Position numbers and translations under genes: made by a program. This document shows, piece by piece, positions 1-5,840 of a stretch of DNA of 11,255 nt. The stretch's first letter is position 1. The number at the start of each line of letters is the position of its first letter. The notes under the pieces were generated by a model. The model searched no databases and had not been told where the DNA came from. It saw nothing but the letters and a program-made list of their open reading frames with translations. The stretch comes from Muribaculaceae bacterium (lineage in GTDB: Bacteria; Bacteroidota; Bacteroidia; Bacteroidales; Muribaculaceae), in the NCBI GenBank assembly GCA_017545095.1, contig JAFYCU010000221.1, positions 1 to 11,255 of the forward strand. Reading direction: 5' to 3'.

Positions 1-298
1 CGTAGAGTGTGCGGCAGTGGTAGAAGCGCCATCGTCATAATTGCACTACTGCGGCACATCTACGAAGTGCCTCCTTGAGTATGCGACCGCTATCACACAG
101 TGGCGCTCACACCTTCGGCGTGCGCACCACAATGTGTTTACTCCCGTTCGGTCGTGAGCTAAAGGTTCGCACAACTGCAAGTCTTGCGACTTGCAACCGC
201 CTCAATCAACCCAAGGCCCTTTTTAGAAATTGGCCGTTATCTTGTTTAGAGTAAACATGTTGTAGGATTGTTTAAACTTTTTACCGGACAGAGATGAT
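1..298. other. Non-coding stretch rich in imperfect hairpins
   Basis: I see no recognisable gene here. Three hairpins follow one another. Bases 1-21 pair with 45-64 (one bulge, one G-G mismatch, one wobble). Bases 94-113 pair with 117-136 in one register (15 pairs, 5 mismatches, apex around TTCG), inside a perfect outer helix 84-89/149-154. Bases 176-183 pair perfectly with 188-195 around a TTGC loop. A plus-strand frame is open from the window edge to a TGA at 76-78 (25 codons), so the end of an upstream gene cannot be excluded, but I do not recognise it. The rest (196-298) is A+T-rich and holds two small palindromes, at 244-256 and 270-277. The region could be a structured RNA or the end of a mobile element; neither is shown. 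Confidence 0.45.
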
Positions 299-319
299 TT
301 CTAATGACCGATTTGGGTT
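299..319 (-). repeat. Dispersed repeat, copy 3 (21 bases, inverted)
   Basis: The reverse complement of these bases is identical to the first 21 bases of the 43-base repeats at 1340 and 8814 (AACCCAAATCGGTCATTAGA plus A). Similarity stops after that. It lies upstream of the M50 protease gene in inverted orientation to the copy downstream, so the gene is bracketed by 21-base inverted repeats. Confidence 0.8.
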
Positions 320-357
320 AATTAAGGTTAAATGCGTGAAATTTACGCAATATTATT

Positions 358-387
358 TTGCCAATACAAAAAGACGTTGTAATTTTG
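358..387 (+). promoter_or_regulatory. Promoter of the M50 protease gene
   Basis: TTG at 358-360 and TAATTTTG at 380-387 are 19 bases apart, matching the Bacteroidetes sigma-ABfr pattern (TTG, 19-21 bases, TAnnTTTG). Transcription would begin near 394, about 57 bases before the ATG at 451. A near-palindrome at 334-348 (GCGTGAAATTTACGC) lies just upstream of the -33 element and could be an operator; that part is inference. Confidence 0.65.
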
Positions 388-450
388 CTGCGTAATTTTC
401 ACACAAAACATCAAGTTTTATCCCCATTCGGGGATCATAAACAACAATAT

Positions 451-1341
451 ATGAACGAATTCAACCATAACGACCCGTCGCAAACTGGGCAGCCGCCAAC
501 TGGCGGCCCTACGAGCGACCACCACGATGACGACACCTTTGGCTACACGTTGAAGCAAACGCATCAAGGCAAAAGCGTCAACCGCCAAGAGGAAGAGCAT
601 GGATTCACATTCAGCACGCTCAAACTCGTCATTGGCATAGCGGGTCTGCTGGTCTTCTTCAACGGCAACGTCGACTGGGCATTTCTGCTGTATATTGCCA
701 TCGTAATCTTGTGCCACGAGGTGGGACATGTGATTGCCGGCAAATTGTGCGGCTGCCACATCAAGGAGATGCAGGTGTTTCTCGTGGCTTTCATTAGTTA
801 TAAGCCCAAGTCGAGAGCCGGCGACAAATCGTGGCGCCAAATCAGGTGGAGCCTGGGCGCTGTGCCCCTGGGCGGCCTGACGGTGTTCAAGACCCGCCAA
901 GCCGACGCGGCAGCCGACTCGCGGAAATATGGCCCCTCGGTGAACCGCTGGCGTGATGCCGCCACCTCGCCATATCTCGACGACAAGCCGGCCTGGCAGC
1001 GGCTATTCATTTCGGCTGCCGGAGTGATGGTGAATATCATAATGTTCGGCCTGTTTTACTTTGTCCTGCCATCGTTTTTGCCATTGCACATGCATCGCAT
1101 GAGCGATTCGATAGCCTTCTTGTCGCTCGTTCTTGCGCTGCTGAACATCCTGCCCATTTACCCACTTGATGGCGGCGCCATCTTGTTTGCGCTGTACGAG
1201 ATAATCACTGGCCGAAAGCCGTCGCCCACCTTCACCAAGTATTGCGGAATGATTGGCTTTGCCTTCATCATTCTGTTCTTCTGGGTGTTTCCGCATTGGA
1301 TGAATGGTTTTCTGGACAAAATATTAGAAATATTTTTTTAA
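451..1341 (+). CDS. M50-family (site-2 protease-like) membrane metalloprotease
   Basis: A 296-residue integral membrane protein. HEVGH at residues 89-93 sits in a hydrophobic segment and is the HExxH zinc site. NILPIYPLDGG at 232-242 supplies the third zinc ligand (D240) in the family's N-x2-P-x4-DG motif. Known members cut membrane-embedded substrates such as anti-sigma factors or process membrane proteins; the substrate here is unknown. A hydrophilic, His/Asp-rich N-terminus of about 50 residues precedes membrane segments near residues 57-72, 73-95, 190-215, 222-250 and 265-285. No PDZ domain is visible, so it resembles the compact peptidases. The frame is open back to a TTG at 358, but the promoter lies inside that extension, so I take the ATG at 451. 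The stop codon overlaps a dispersed repeat, and the gene is bracketed by inverted copies of it. No partner gene is evident. Confidence 0.85.
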   Translation: MNEFNHNDPSQTGQPPTGGPTSDHHDDDTFGYTLKQTHQGKSVNRQEEEHGFTFSTLKLVIGIAGLLVFFNGNVDWAFLLYIAIVILCHEVGHVIAGKLCGCHIKEMQVFLVAFISYKPKSRAGDKSWRQIRWSLGAVPLGGLTVFKTRQADAAADSRKYGPSVNRWRDAATSPYLDDKPAWQRLFISAAGVMVNIIMFGLFYFVLPSFLPLHMHRMSDSIAFLSLVLALLNILPIYPLDGGAILFALYEIITGRKPSPTFTKYCGMIGFAFIILFFWVFPHWMNGFLDKILEIFF

Positions 1342-1382
1342 CCCAAATCGGTCATTAGAACGGAGTTATGTTATTTTTTATT
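1340..1382 (+). repeat. Dispersed 43-base repeat, copy 1
   Basis: Identical over 43 bases to 8814-8856, and over its first 21 bases to the inverted copy at 299-319. It starts inside the TAA stop codon of the M50 gene. The sequence has a GC-containing first half (AACCCAAATCGGTCATTAGA...) and an A+T-rich second half (GTTATGTTATTTTTTATT). Confidence 0.9.
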
Positions 1383-1405
1383 CCTTATTATGACAGATTT
1401 GGGTT
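1340..1405. repeat. Inverted repeat / long-loop hairpin after the M50 gene
   Basis: Bases 1340-1354 (AACCCAAATCGGTCA) pair with 1391-1405 (TGACAGATTTGGGTT), 14 of 15 positions, around a 36-base T-rich loop. The left arm is the conserved start of the dispersed repeat. It may end transcription of the protease gene, or be the footprint of a small palindromic element. It has no U-tract directly after the stem, so it is not a standard intrinsic terminator. Confidence 0.6.
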
Positions 1406-1446
1406 TAAGACACGACAATCAAGCAAAGTTCATTATATAAAACGCT

Positions 1447-2262
1447 ATGGAGAATAAAGGAATTATCGGAGCAGTTTGTGGCGACATCATCGGCTCTGTC
1501 TATGAGTTTCACAAGACGAAGGACATGGATTTCAAGTTGTTCACTCCATATTCGAAATTTACCGACGACACCGTGATGACCTGTGCTGTGGCAGAGTGGT
1601 TGGTCGATGATCCAAAACACTCGCATGAAGAGTTGGTGAAAATCATGCATCGCTATGGCGAGGAATATCCGCATTCCGGATATGGCGGCATGTTCAAGAG
1701 ATGGTTGGAAAACAAATTGACTGAGCCATACAACTCATTTGGCAATGGTTCGGCCATGCGTGTGAGTCCGGTAGGCTTTTATGCCAAGACGTTTGAGGAA
1801 GCCTTTCAACTTGCGAAAATCTCAGCAGAAGTAACCCACAGCCACCCTGAGGGAATCATCGGAGCACAGGCTGTTGCTGCGTGCATATTCCTTCTCAGGA
1901 ACAACGAGCAGCATAAAATCGAGGACTATCTGAAGAAGCATTGCCACTATGATATGGACCAGATAAGGAAAAACTGGGAGAGCATACGACGCAATTACTC
2001 TTTTGACGTGACGTGCAAGGGTTCGGTTCCTGAGGCGATTTATTGCGCGCTGAAGAATCTGGGTTTTCCTAATGGTTATGAGCGGACTGTCAGGGAGGCC
2101 GTTTCGCTGGGTGGCGATGCCGATACCCAGGCGGCTATTGCCGGCGGCATTGCGGCTGCTGTGTGCGAAGTTCCCGACGATATTCTTAACGAATGCCTTG
2201 GCCGACTTGAGCCCCAATTAGTTGATGTAATCGACAGGTTTAACGAATTGTGTAATCAATAA
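1447..2262 (+). CDS. ADP-ribosylglycohydrolase family protein (DraG/ARH fold), first copy
   Basis: A 271-residue cytoplasmic protein of the usual size for bacterial ARH/DraG-type hydrolases, which use two divalent metal ions to remove ADP-ribose from modified proteins, nucleic acids or small molecules. Visible family signatures are the N-terminal GDIIGSVYEF (residues 12-21), the metal-binding T39-D40-D41, the GNGSAMRVSP loop, HSHPEG at 131-136 and GGDADT at 222-227, whose D224, D226 and T227 complete the metal site. All key residues are present, so it should be active; the substrate cannot be told from sequence. The ATG at 1447 begins directly before the family's N-terminal motif. No clear TAnnTTTG box was found upstream. 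The next gene, a Nudix hydrolase, starts 15 bases after the stop, which suggests co-transcription. Codon use is more A+T-rich than in the second glycohydrolase, and the two are clearly diverged, so this is not a recent duplication. Confidence 0.88.
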   Translation: MENKGIIGAVCGDIIGSVYEFHKTKDMDFKLFTPYSKFTDDTVMTCAVAEWLVDDPKHSHEELVKIMHRYGEEYPHSGYGGMFKRWLENKLTEPYNSFGNGSAMRVSPVGFYAKTFEEAFQLAKISAEVTHSHPEGIIGAQAVAACIFLLRNNEQHKIEDYLKKHCHYDMDQIRKNWESIRRNYSFDVTCKGSVPEAIYCALKNLGFPNGYERTVREAVSLGGDADTQAAIAGGIAAAVCEVPDDILNECLGRLEPQLVDVIDRFNELCNQ

Positions 2263-2277
2263 CAATAAATAAATACA

Positions 2278-2970
2278 ATGGAAGAACTGAAATATCATTA
2301 CAAGTATCCGCATCCGAGTGTGACCACCGACTGTGTGATTTTCGGATTCGACGGCACGAAACTCAACGTGCTGCTCGTGGAGCGTGGCGTTGAGCCGTAT
2401 AAGGGCCGCTGGGCACTGCCCGGCGGATTCCTGAAGATGGATGAATCGGCCGAGACCGGCGCTCGCCGCGAACTCTTCGAGGAGACGGGGCTGAAGACCG
2501 GCTACATCAGGCAATTTCACACCTTCACCGACCCGGAGCGCGACCCACGCGAGCGCGTAATCACCATCGCGTTCTATGCCCTGGTGCGCATCAGCGAGGT
2601 TCAGGGAGGCGACGATGCTGCGCAGGCCGGCTGGTTCCCAGTCGACAATGTTCCGGCGCTGGCCTTCGACCACGACCTGATACTGCGTCGCGCCACCGAC
2701 GAGTTGCGCAAGCAGATTCACTTCGAGCCCATCGGCTTTGAATTGTTGCCCGAGCAGTTCACGATGAAGCAGTTGCAACACCTCTACGAGGCCATCCTGG
2801 GCGTGACCTTCGACCGCCGCAACTTCTACAACAAGATGCTCAAACTGGGCATACTCACCGAACTCGATGAGAAAGTGCCTCTGCCAAACCGGAAGTTGGC
2901 CTACCTCTACAAGTTCAATCCCGAGAGTTACAGCGAGATGAAGGAGAAAGGATTCCGCCTGGAGTTTTAA
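2278..2970 (+). CDS. Nudix hydrolase with C-terminal winged helix (NrtR-like)
   Basis: A 230-residue protein in two parts. Residues 1-150 form a Nudix domain with a complete Nudix box at 50-72 (G50, E56, R64-E65, E68-E69, G71-L72), so it should hydrolyse a nucleoside diphosphate linked to another group. Residues from about 160 (FTMKQLQHLYEAIL, then DRRNFYNKM) match the winged-helix tail of the NrtR/COG1051-type family, whose regulators sense ADP-ribose or related ligands and control NAD genes; Bacteroidetes relatives such as AraR control sugar genes. Lying between two ADP-ribosylglycohydrolase genes, the likeliest substrate or ligand is ADP-ribose, giving AMP and ribose 5-phosphate. Whether it is an enzyme, a repressor or both cannot be decided here; the intact Nudix box favours catalysis. 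The ATG at 2278 follows an A+T-rich 15-base gap, as expected within an operon. Confidence 0.87.
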   Translation: MEELKYHYKYPHPSVTTDCVIFGFDGTKLNVLLVERGVEPYKGRWALPGGFLKMDESAETGARRELFEETGLKTGYIRQFHTFTDPERDPRERVITIAFYALVRISEVQGGDDAAQAGWFPVDNVPALAFDHDLILRRATDELRKQIHFEPIGFELLPEQFTMKQLQHLYEAILGVTFDRRNFYNKMLKLGILTELDEKVPLPNRKLAYLYKFNPESYSEMKEKGFRLEF

Positions 2971-2989
2971 TCAATGCATAGTGCACAAG

Positions 2990-3024
2990 TCTGTTATCTG
3001 TAATCTGTTATCTGTTATCTGTTA
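2990..3024. repeat. Heptanucleotide tandem repeat before ARH copy 2
   Basis: Five consecutive TCTGTTA units; unit 2 reads TCTGTAA. They end three bases before the ATG at 3028 and occupy the place of a ribosome-binding site. An in-frame TAA at 3001-3003 shows the repeats are not part of the reading frame. Slippage by 7 bases would change leader length, not the protein. Confidence 0.9.
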
Positions 3025-3027
3025 TCT

Positions 3028-3825
3028 ATGATAGGAAGTATTATCGGCGACATCGTGGGCAGTGTCTACGAGTTTGCCAACATCAAGACCAAGGACTTTG
3101 AATTTTTCGGCCCCGAGTGCTGTTACACCGACGACAGCATCCTCACCATCGCCACTGCAGACTGGCTGCTGCACGGCGGCGACGTGGCCCACTACTACAG
3201 CCGCTACGGAAACCGTTTTCCCCACCCCATGGGCGGCTACGGAGGCAATTTCGCTATGTGGCTGTGGCGCTCGGAGCACCAGGGCGACTACAGCGCCTAC
3301 AACAGTTATGGCAACGGCAGCGCGATGCGTGTGGGCCCGATAGGCTGGGCGTTCAACACCGTCGAAGACGTGCTGGCAAAAGCGCGCGAGAGCGCCGAGT
3401 GCACCCACAACCACCCCGAGGGCATCAAGGGCGCCCAGGCCACCGCGCTGGCCATCTTCATGGCCCGCACCGGCTCGAGCAAGAGCGACATCCGCCGCGC
3501 TGTAGAAAAACTGGGCTATCGCCTCGACTTCACCTGCGACAGCATCCGCGCCAGTTACGGCTGGGAGGCGTCGTGCCAGGGCACCGTGCCGCAGGCCATC
3601 GTCGCCTTCCTCGACGGCAAGGACTTTGAGGACAGCATTCGCAACGCCATCTCCATAGGCGGCGACAGCGACACGCTGACGTGCATCACCGGCAGCATCG
3701 CCGAGGCCTTCTTTGGTGTCCCGGCCACCATGAGCGAGCATGCGCTGAGCCTGTTGCCCGACGAGTTGCGCCAGGTGGTGATTGAGTTTGAGGAGACTTT
3801 CGGTCACAAAGTTGCTCCAAACTAA
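3028..3825 (+). CDS. ADP-ribosylglycohydrolase family protein (DraG/ARH fold), second copy
   Basis: A 265-residue protein with the same fold signatures as the first copy: IIGDIVGSVYEF at residues 5-16, metal-binding T34-D35-D36, GNGSAMRVGP, THNHPEG at 126-132 and GGDSDT at 211-216 (metal ligands D213, D215, T216). It should remove ADP-ribose from an unknown substrate by the two-metal mechanism. Outside these motifs it is well diverged from the 1447-2262 protein and its codons are far more GC-rich, so the two probably have different substrates or origins. The start at 3028 is fixed by an in-frame stop at 3001 and by the motif beginning at residue 5. The leader consists of 7-base repeats with no Shine-Dalgarno. 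The gap to the Nudix gene is 57 bases, so it may share that transcript. Confidence 0.88.
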   Translation: MIGSIIGDIVGSVYEFANIKTKDFEFFGPECCYTDDSILTIATADWLLHGGDVAHYYSRYGNRFPHPMGGYGGNFAMWLWRSEHQGDYSAYNSYGNGSAMRVGPIGWAFNTVEDVLAKARESAECTHNHPEGIKGAQATALAIFMARTGSSKSDIRRAVEKLGYRLDFTCDSIRASYGWEASCQGTVPQAIVAFLDGKDFEDSIRNAISIGGDSDTLTCITGSIAEAFFGVPATMSEHALSLLPDELRQVVIEFEETFGHKVAPN

Positions 3826-3902
3826 GCCAACTTGTCGCCAGGTCCAACAACCCGTGTTACCGGCAAATACCGGCAATTACACGAAACCGAACAAAAAAAA
3901 CC

Positions 3903-3920
3903 ACTTTGAATAGCCAAAGT
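3903..3920. terminator. Small hairpin, possible minus-strand terminator
   Basis: ACTTTG (3903-3908) and CAAAGT (3915-3920) form a 6-bp stem. Read on the minus strand it is followed by GG and eight Ts. No minus-strand gene ends here, so its role is doubtful; it lies in the gap between the second glycohydrolase and the tRNA. Confidence 0.25.
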
Positions 3921-3934
3921 CGCAAAAATTTGTG

Positions 3935-3942
3935 TAATTTTG
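3935..3942 (+). promoter_or_regulatory. Promoter -7 element of tRNA-Leu
   Basis: TAATTTTG matches the TAnnTTTG consensus and ends 11 bases before the mature tRNA 5' end. No TTG at the usual 19-21 base distance was found, so only the -7 box is called. Confidence 0.55.
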
Positions 3943-3953
3943 CACCGCATTTT

Positions 3954-4035
3954 GCGCCTGTGGCGAAATTGGCAGACGCGCCAGACTTAGGATCTGGTAA
4001 CGTAAGTTGTGTAGGTTCGAGTCCTATCAGGCGCA
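3954..4035 (+). tRNA. tRNA-Leu (anticodon UAG)
   Basis: Acceptor stem GCGCCTG (3954-3960) pairs with CAGGCGC (4028-4034), with discriminator A at 4035. The anticodon stem is CCAGA (3981-3985)/TCTGG (3993-3997) around CTTAGGA, with anticodon TAG at 3988-3990, which reads CUN leucine codons. A long variable arm follows, as expected for a class II tRNA. The T arm is GTAGG-TTCGAGT-CCTAT. The 3' CCA is not encoded: the sequence after the discriminator is CCG. A good terminator follows at 4041. Confidence 0.97.
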
Positions 4036-4040
4036 CCGAT

Positions 4041-4072
4041 AAAGAGCAATCTTAGGGTTGCTCTTTTTTTTT
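4041..4072 (+). terminator. Intrinsic terminator of tRNA-Leu
   Basis: AAAGAGCAA (4041-4049) pairs perfectly with TTGCTCTTT (4058-4066) around an 8-base loop. The T run 4064-4072 starts in the stem and continues past it. Confidence 0.9.
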
Positions 4073-4080
4073 AAGATGTT

Positions 4081-4260
4081 TTCCCCTAGAAAAGTGGCAG
4101 AAATGCTTGCAAGTTCCCCTAGAAAAGTGGCAGAGATGCTTGCAAGTTCCCCTAGAAAAGTGGCAAAGATGCTTGCAAGTTCCCCTAGAAAAGTGGCAAA
4201 ATGCTTGCAAGTTCCCCTAGAAAAGTGGCAAAAATGCTTGCAAGTTCCCCCAGAAAAGTG
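4081..4260. repeat. 33-base tandem repeat array (5.5 units)
   Basis: Units lie at 4081-4113, 4114-4146, 4147-4179, 4180-4211 (one A missing, 32 bases) and 4212-4244, with a partial unit at 4245-4260. Each begins TTCCCCTAGAAAAGTGGCA and ends TGCTTGCAAG. The last eight bases, CTTGCAAG, are a perfect palindrome present five times (4106, 4139, 4172, 4204, 4237). The units abut without spacers, so this is not CRISPR. The partial sixth unit switches from AAAAGTGGCA to AAAAGTG followed by TAACTTTG, the promoter -7 box of the next gene. Confidence 0.95.
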
Positions 4261-4268
4261 TAACTTTG
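4238..4268 (+). promoter_or_regulatory. Promoter of the AAA/DUF4143 ATPase gene
   Basis: TTG at 4238-4240 and TAACTTTG at 4261-4268 are exactly 20 bases apart, the ideal Bacteroidetes spacing. The TTG lies inside the CTTGCAAG palindrome of the fifth 33-base unit, so a protein binding that palindrome would cover the -33 element. Transcription should start near 4275, about 20 bases before the ATG at 4296. Confidence 0.8.
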
Positions 4269-4295
4269 CAGCGCAAACAATTAAAACACAGCCAC

Positions 4296-5597
4296 ATGAA
4301 AAGAGAAATTGAGAGCAAACTCATTGCTTGGAAAAATAGCACACATCGCAAACCTTTGATTGTCATGGGGGCAAGGCAAGTTGGTAAGACCTATCTGTTA
4401 CAACAATTTGGCAAAAATCATTATGAGCATTTGGCTTACATCAACTGTGATAACAATCCTCAAGTTGCCAATTTATTTGCCGAGGGCTATGATATAGAAC
4501 GCATTCTGCTTGCTATAGGTGCAATAACCAAGGTTCCTATCATAGCAGGAAAGACGTTAATTGTCTTAGACGAGATTCAGGAACTGAGGCATGGTTTGAC
4601 GGCATTGAAATATTTCTGTGAACTGGCACCGCAACACCATGTCGCCGTGGCAGGTTCACTGCTTGGCATAACAATGCATCACGGCGCATCAGCGCCCGTA
4701 GGAAAGGTTGACATAATCAATATGTACCCTTTGACTTATACTGAATTCCTTCTCGCAATAGGTCAAGAGCGATTGTTGCAGATTCTGAAATCAAAGGACT
4801 GGAGAACCATTCAAATGCTGAAACTAGAATTCATCAAGTATTTACGCATTTACTATTTTGTTGGAGGAATGCCAGAAGCAGTGCTCAAATATATCGAAAC
4901 TAACGATGCGATGTCGGTTAGAAATGTGCAGAACAATATTCTTGCCATCTACCGCAGCGACATGTCAAAACATGCTTCTCCACAAGAAGTGGTGCGCATA
5001 ACGCAAGTTTGGCAATCGATACCCTCTCAACTTGCACGAGAGAACAAAAAATTCATATATGGAGCCATAAAGTCGGGAGCACGTGCTCGCGAGTTTGAAC
5101 TTGCAATACAGTGGCTGCAAGATGCAGGGCTTGTTATTCGAGTGAATCGTGCTTCAAAGGCCAATCTGCCTCTGAAATTCTATGAGAATCTGTCAGCATT
5201 CAAACTATATATGCTTGATACTGGTATGCTGGGCGCATTAGGCAATGTGCCCCCTGAACAACTATTGACCAAAGACAATGAACTTAGTGGCATTAAAGGT
5301 GCTTTCACCGAAAACTACGTTGTTTCCCAAATCATAACGATGCGCGATGTGACCATTTGTTACTATAGTAACGAGAATCACACACTAGAAATCGATATGC
5401 TCCTACAAGAAAGAAGCAACATCTGGCCAATAGAAATTAAAGCCGAGGAAAACTTAAGGTCAAAGTCATTGCGCACATTTGTTAATGATAACCCTGAACT
5501 AATCGGGCTGCGATTCTCAATGAGCGACTACCGAGACCAACAATGGATGCGAAACATTCCGCTATATGCATGCACGACATATTTCCTAAACGACTGA
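4296..5597 (+). CDS. AAA-family ATPase with DUF4143 C-terminal domain
   Basis: A 433-residue protein of the AAA_14/DUF4143 type, common in Bacteroidetes and archaea. The N-terminal P-loop domain has Walker A G25-ARQVGK-T32, Walker B LIVLDEIQ with D92-E93, and an AGSLLGI segment like that of relatives. The C-terminal part has the PD-(D/E)xK-like pattern TENYV, E365-I-D367 and E380-I-K382, suggesting a nuclease-type fold. The biological role of the family is unsettled; DNA-related or defence functions have been proposed. The open frame reaches a TTG at 4266, but that codon is part of the promoter -7 box, so I use the ATG at 4296 (MKREIESK). The gene is clearly more A+T-rich than its neighbours and follows a tRNA gene and a tandem-repeat array, which suggests acquisition by transfer. 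Confidence 0.87.
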   Translation: MKREIESKLIAWKNSTHRKPLIVMGARQVGKTYLLQQFGKNHYEHLAYINCDNNPQVANLFAEGYDIERILLAIGAITKVPIIAGKTLIVLDEIQELRHGLTALKYFCELAPQHHVAVAGSLLGITMHHGASAPVGKVDIINMYPLTYTEFLLAIGQERLLQILKSKDWRTIQMLKLEFIKYLRIYYFVGGMPEAVLKYIETNDAMSVRNVQNNILAIYRSDMSKHASPQEVVRITQVWQSIPSQLARENKKFIYGAIKSGARAREFELAIQWLQDAGLVIRVNRASKANLPLKFYENLSAFKLYMLDTGMLGALGNVPPEQLLTKDNELSGIKGAFTENYVVSQIITMRDVTICYYSNENHTLEIDMLLQERSNIWPIEIKAEENLRSKSLRTFVNDNPELIGLRFSMSDYRDQQWMRNIPLYACTTYFLND

Positions 5598-5617
5598 TTA
5601 TATGTCAATCAATGACA

Positions 5618-5653
5618 CAAGGGAGCGCGCCTGATTTTTGGCACGCTCTCTTG
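5618..5653. terminator. Hairpin terminator after the DUF4143 ATPase gene
   Basis: Bases 5618-5631 (CAAGGGAGCGCGCC) pair with 5640-5653 (GGCACGCTCTCTTG) with two imperfect positions and an 8-base loop. ATTTTTGG follows. It starts 20 bases after the stop codon. Confidence 0.6.
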
Positions 5654-5768
5654 ATTTTTGGTGGGTGTGAGTTTTGTGTTTGAAAGTTTTCAGCGTTGCT
5701 TGTTGAGCATAAGGAGTGCTATCATGCCGGCCAAGATGTTGGCTACGAAGGGATTTTTTCTTCTTTAT

Positions 5769-5801
5769 TTGCCCATGTTCGAAGGAAATGTGGTAACTTT
5801 G
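5769..5801 (+). promoter_or_regulatory. Promoter of the AtoE-like transporter gene
   Basis: TAACTTTG at 5794-5801 is a perfect -7 box. A TTG at 5769-5771 lies 22 bases upstream, slightly long for a -33 element. The start codon is about 40 bases downstream. The rest of the 5598-5840 gap holds no gene I can support. Confidence 0.65.
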
Positions 5802-5840
5802 CCGCTCATTATTATTGTTAGTGGAAATAAATGATTTCAC

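Noticed and set aside
215..235. GGCC...GGCC pair as a terminator hairpin
   Set aside because: Only four base pairs with a 13-base loop; too weak to call.
418..900. Minus-strand open frame (160 codons)
   Set aside because: Antisense to the M50 protease, whose zinc motifs support the plus strand.
3022..3876. Long minus-strand open frame (284 codons)
   Set aside because: It lies entirely antisense to the second glycohydrolase, whose motifs are unmistakable. Its Ala/Val-rich sequence is typical of the reverse of GC-rich coding DNA.
4081..4260. CRISPR array
   Set aside because: The 33-base units abut directly with no spacers, and no cas genes are present.
4058..4312. Plus-strand open frame with 11-residue repeats (SSPRKVAEMLA)
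   Set aside because: It is a by-product of the 33-base array. Its start lies in the tRNA terminator stem, the 32-base unit shifts the repeat's reading frame, and it runs into the ATPase promoter and start.
5598..5840. Minus-strand 80-codon frame, and a second minus frame reading NPFVANILAGMIALLMLNK (about 5690-5755)
   Set aside because: The first is low-complexity and covers a terminator and a promoter. The second looks membrane-like but has a stop just upstream and only an 11-codon stretch after its first ATG.
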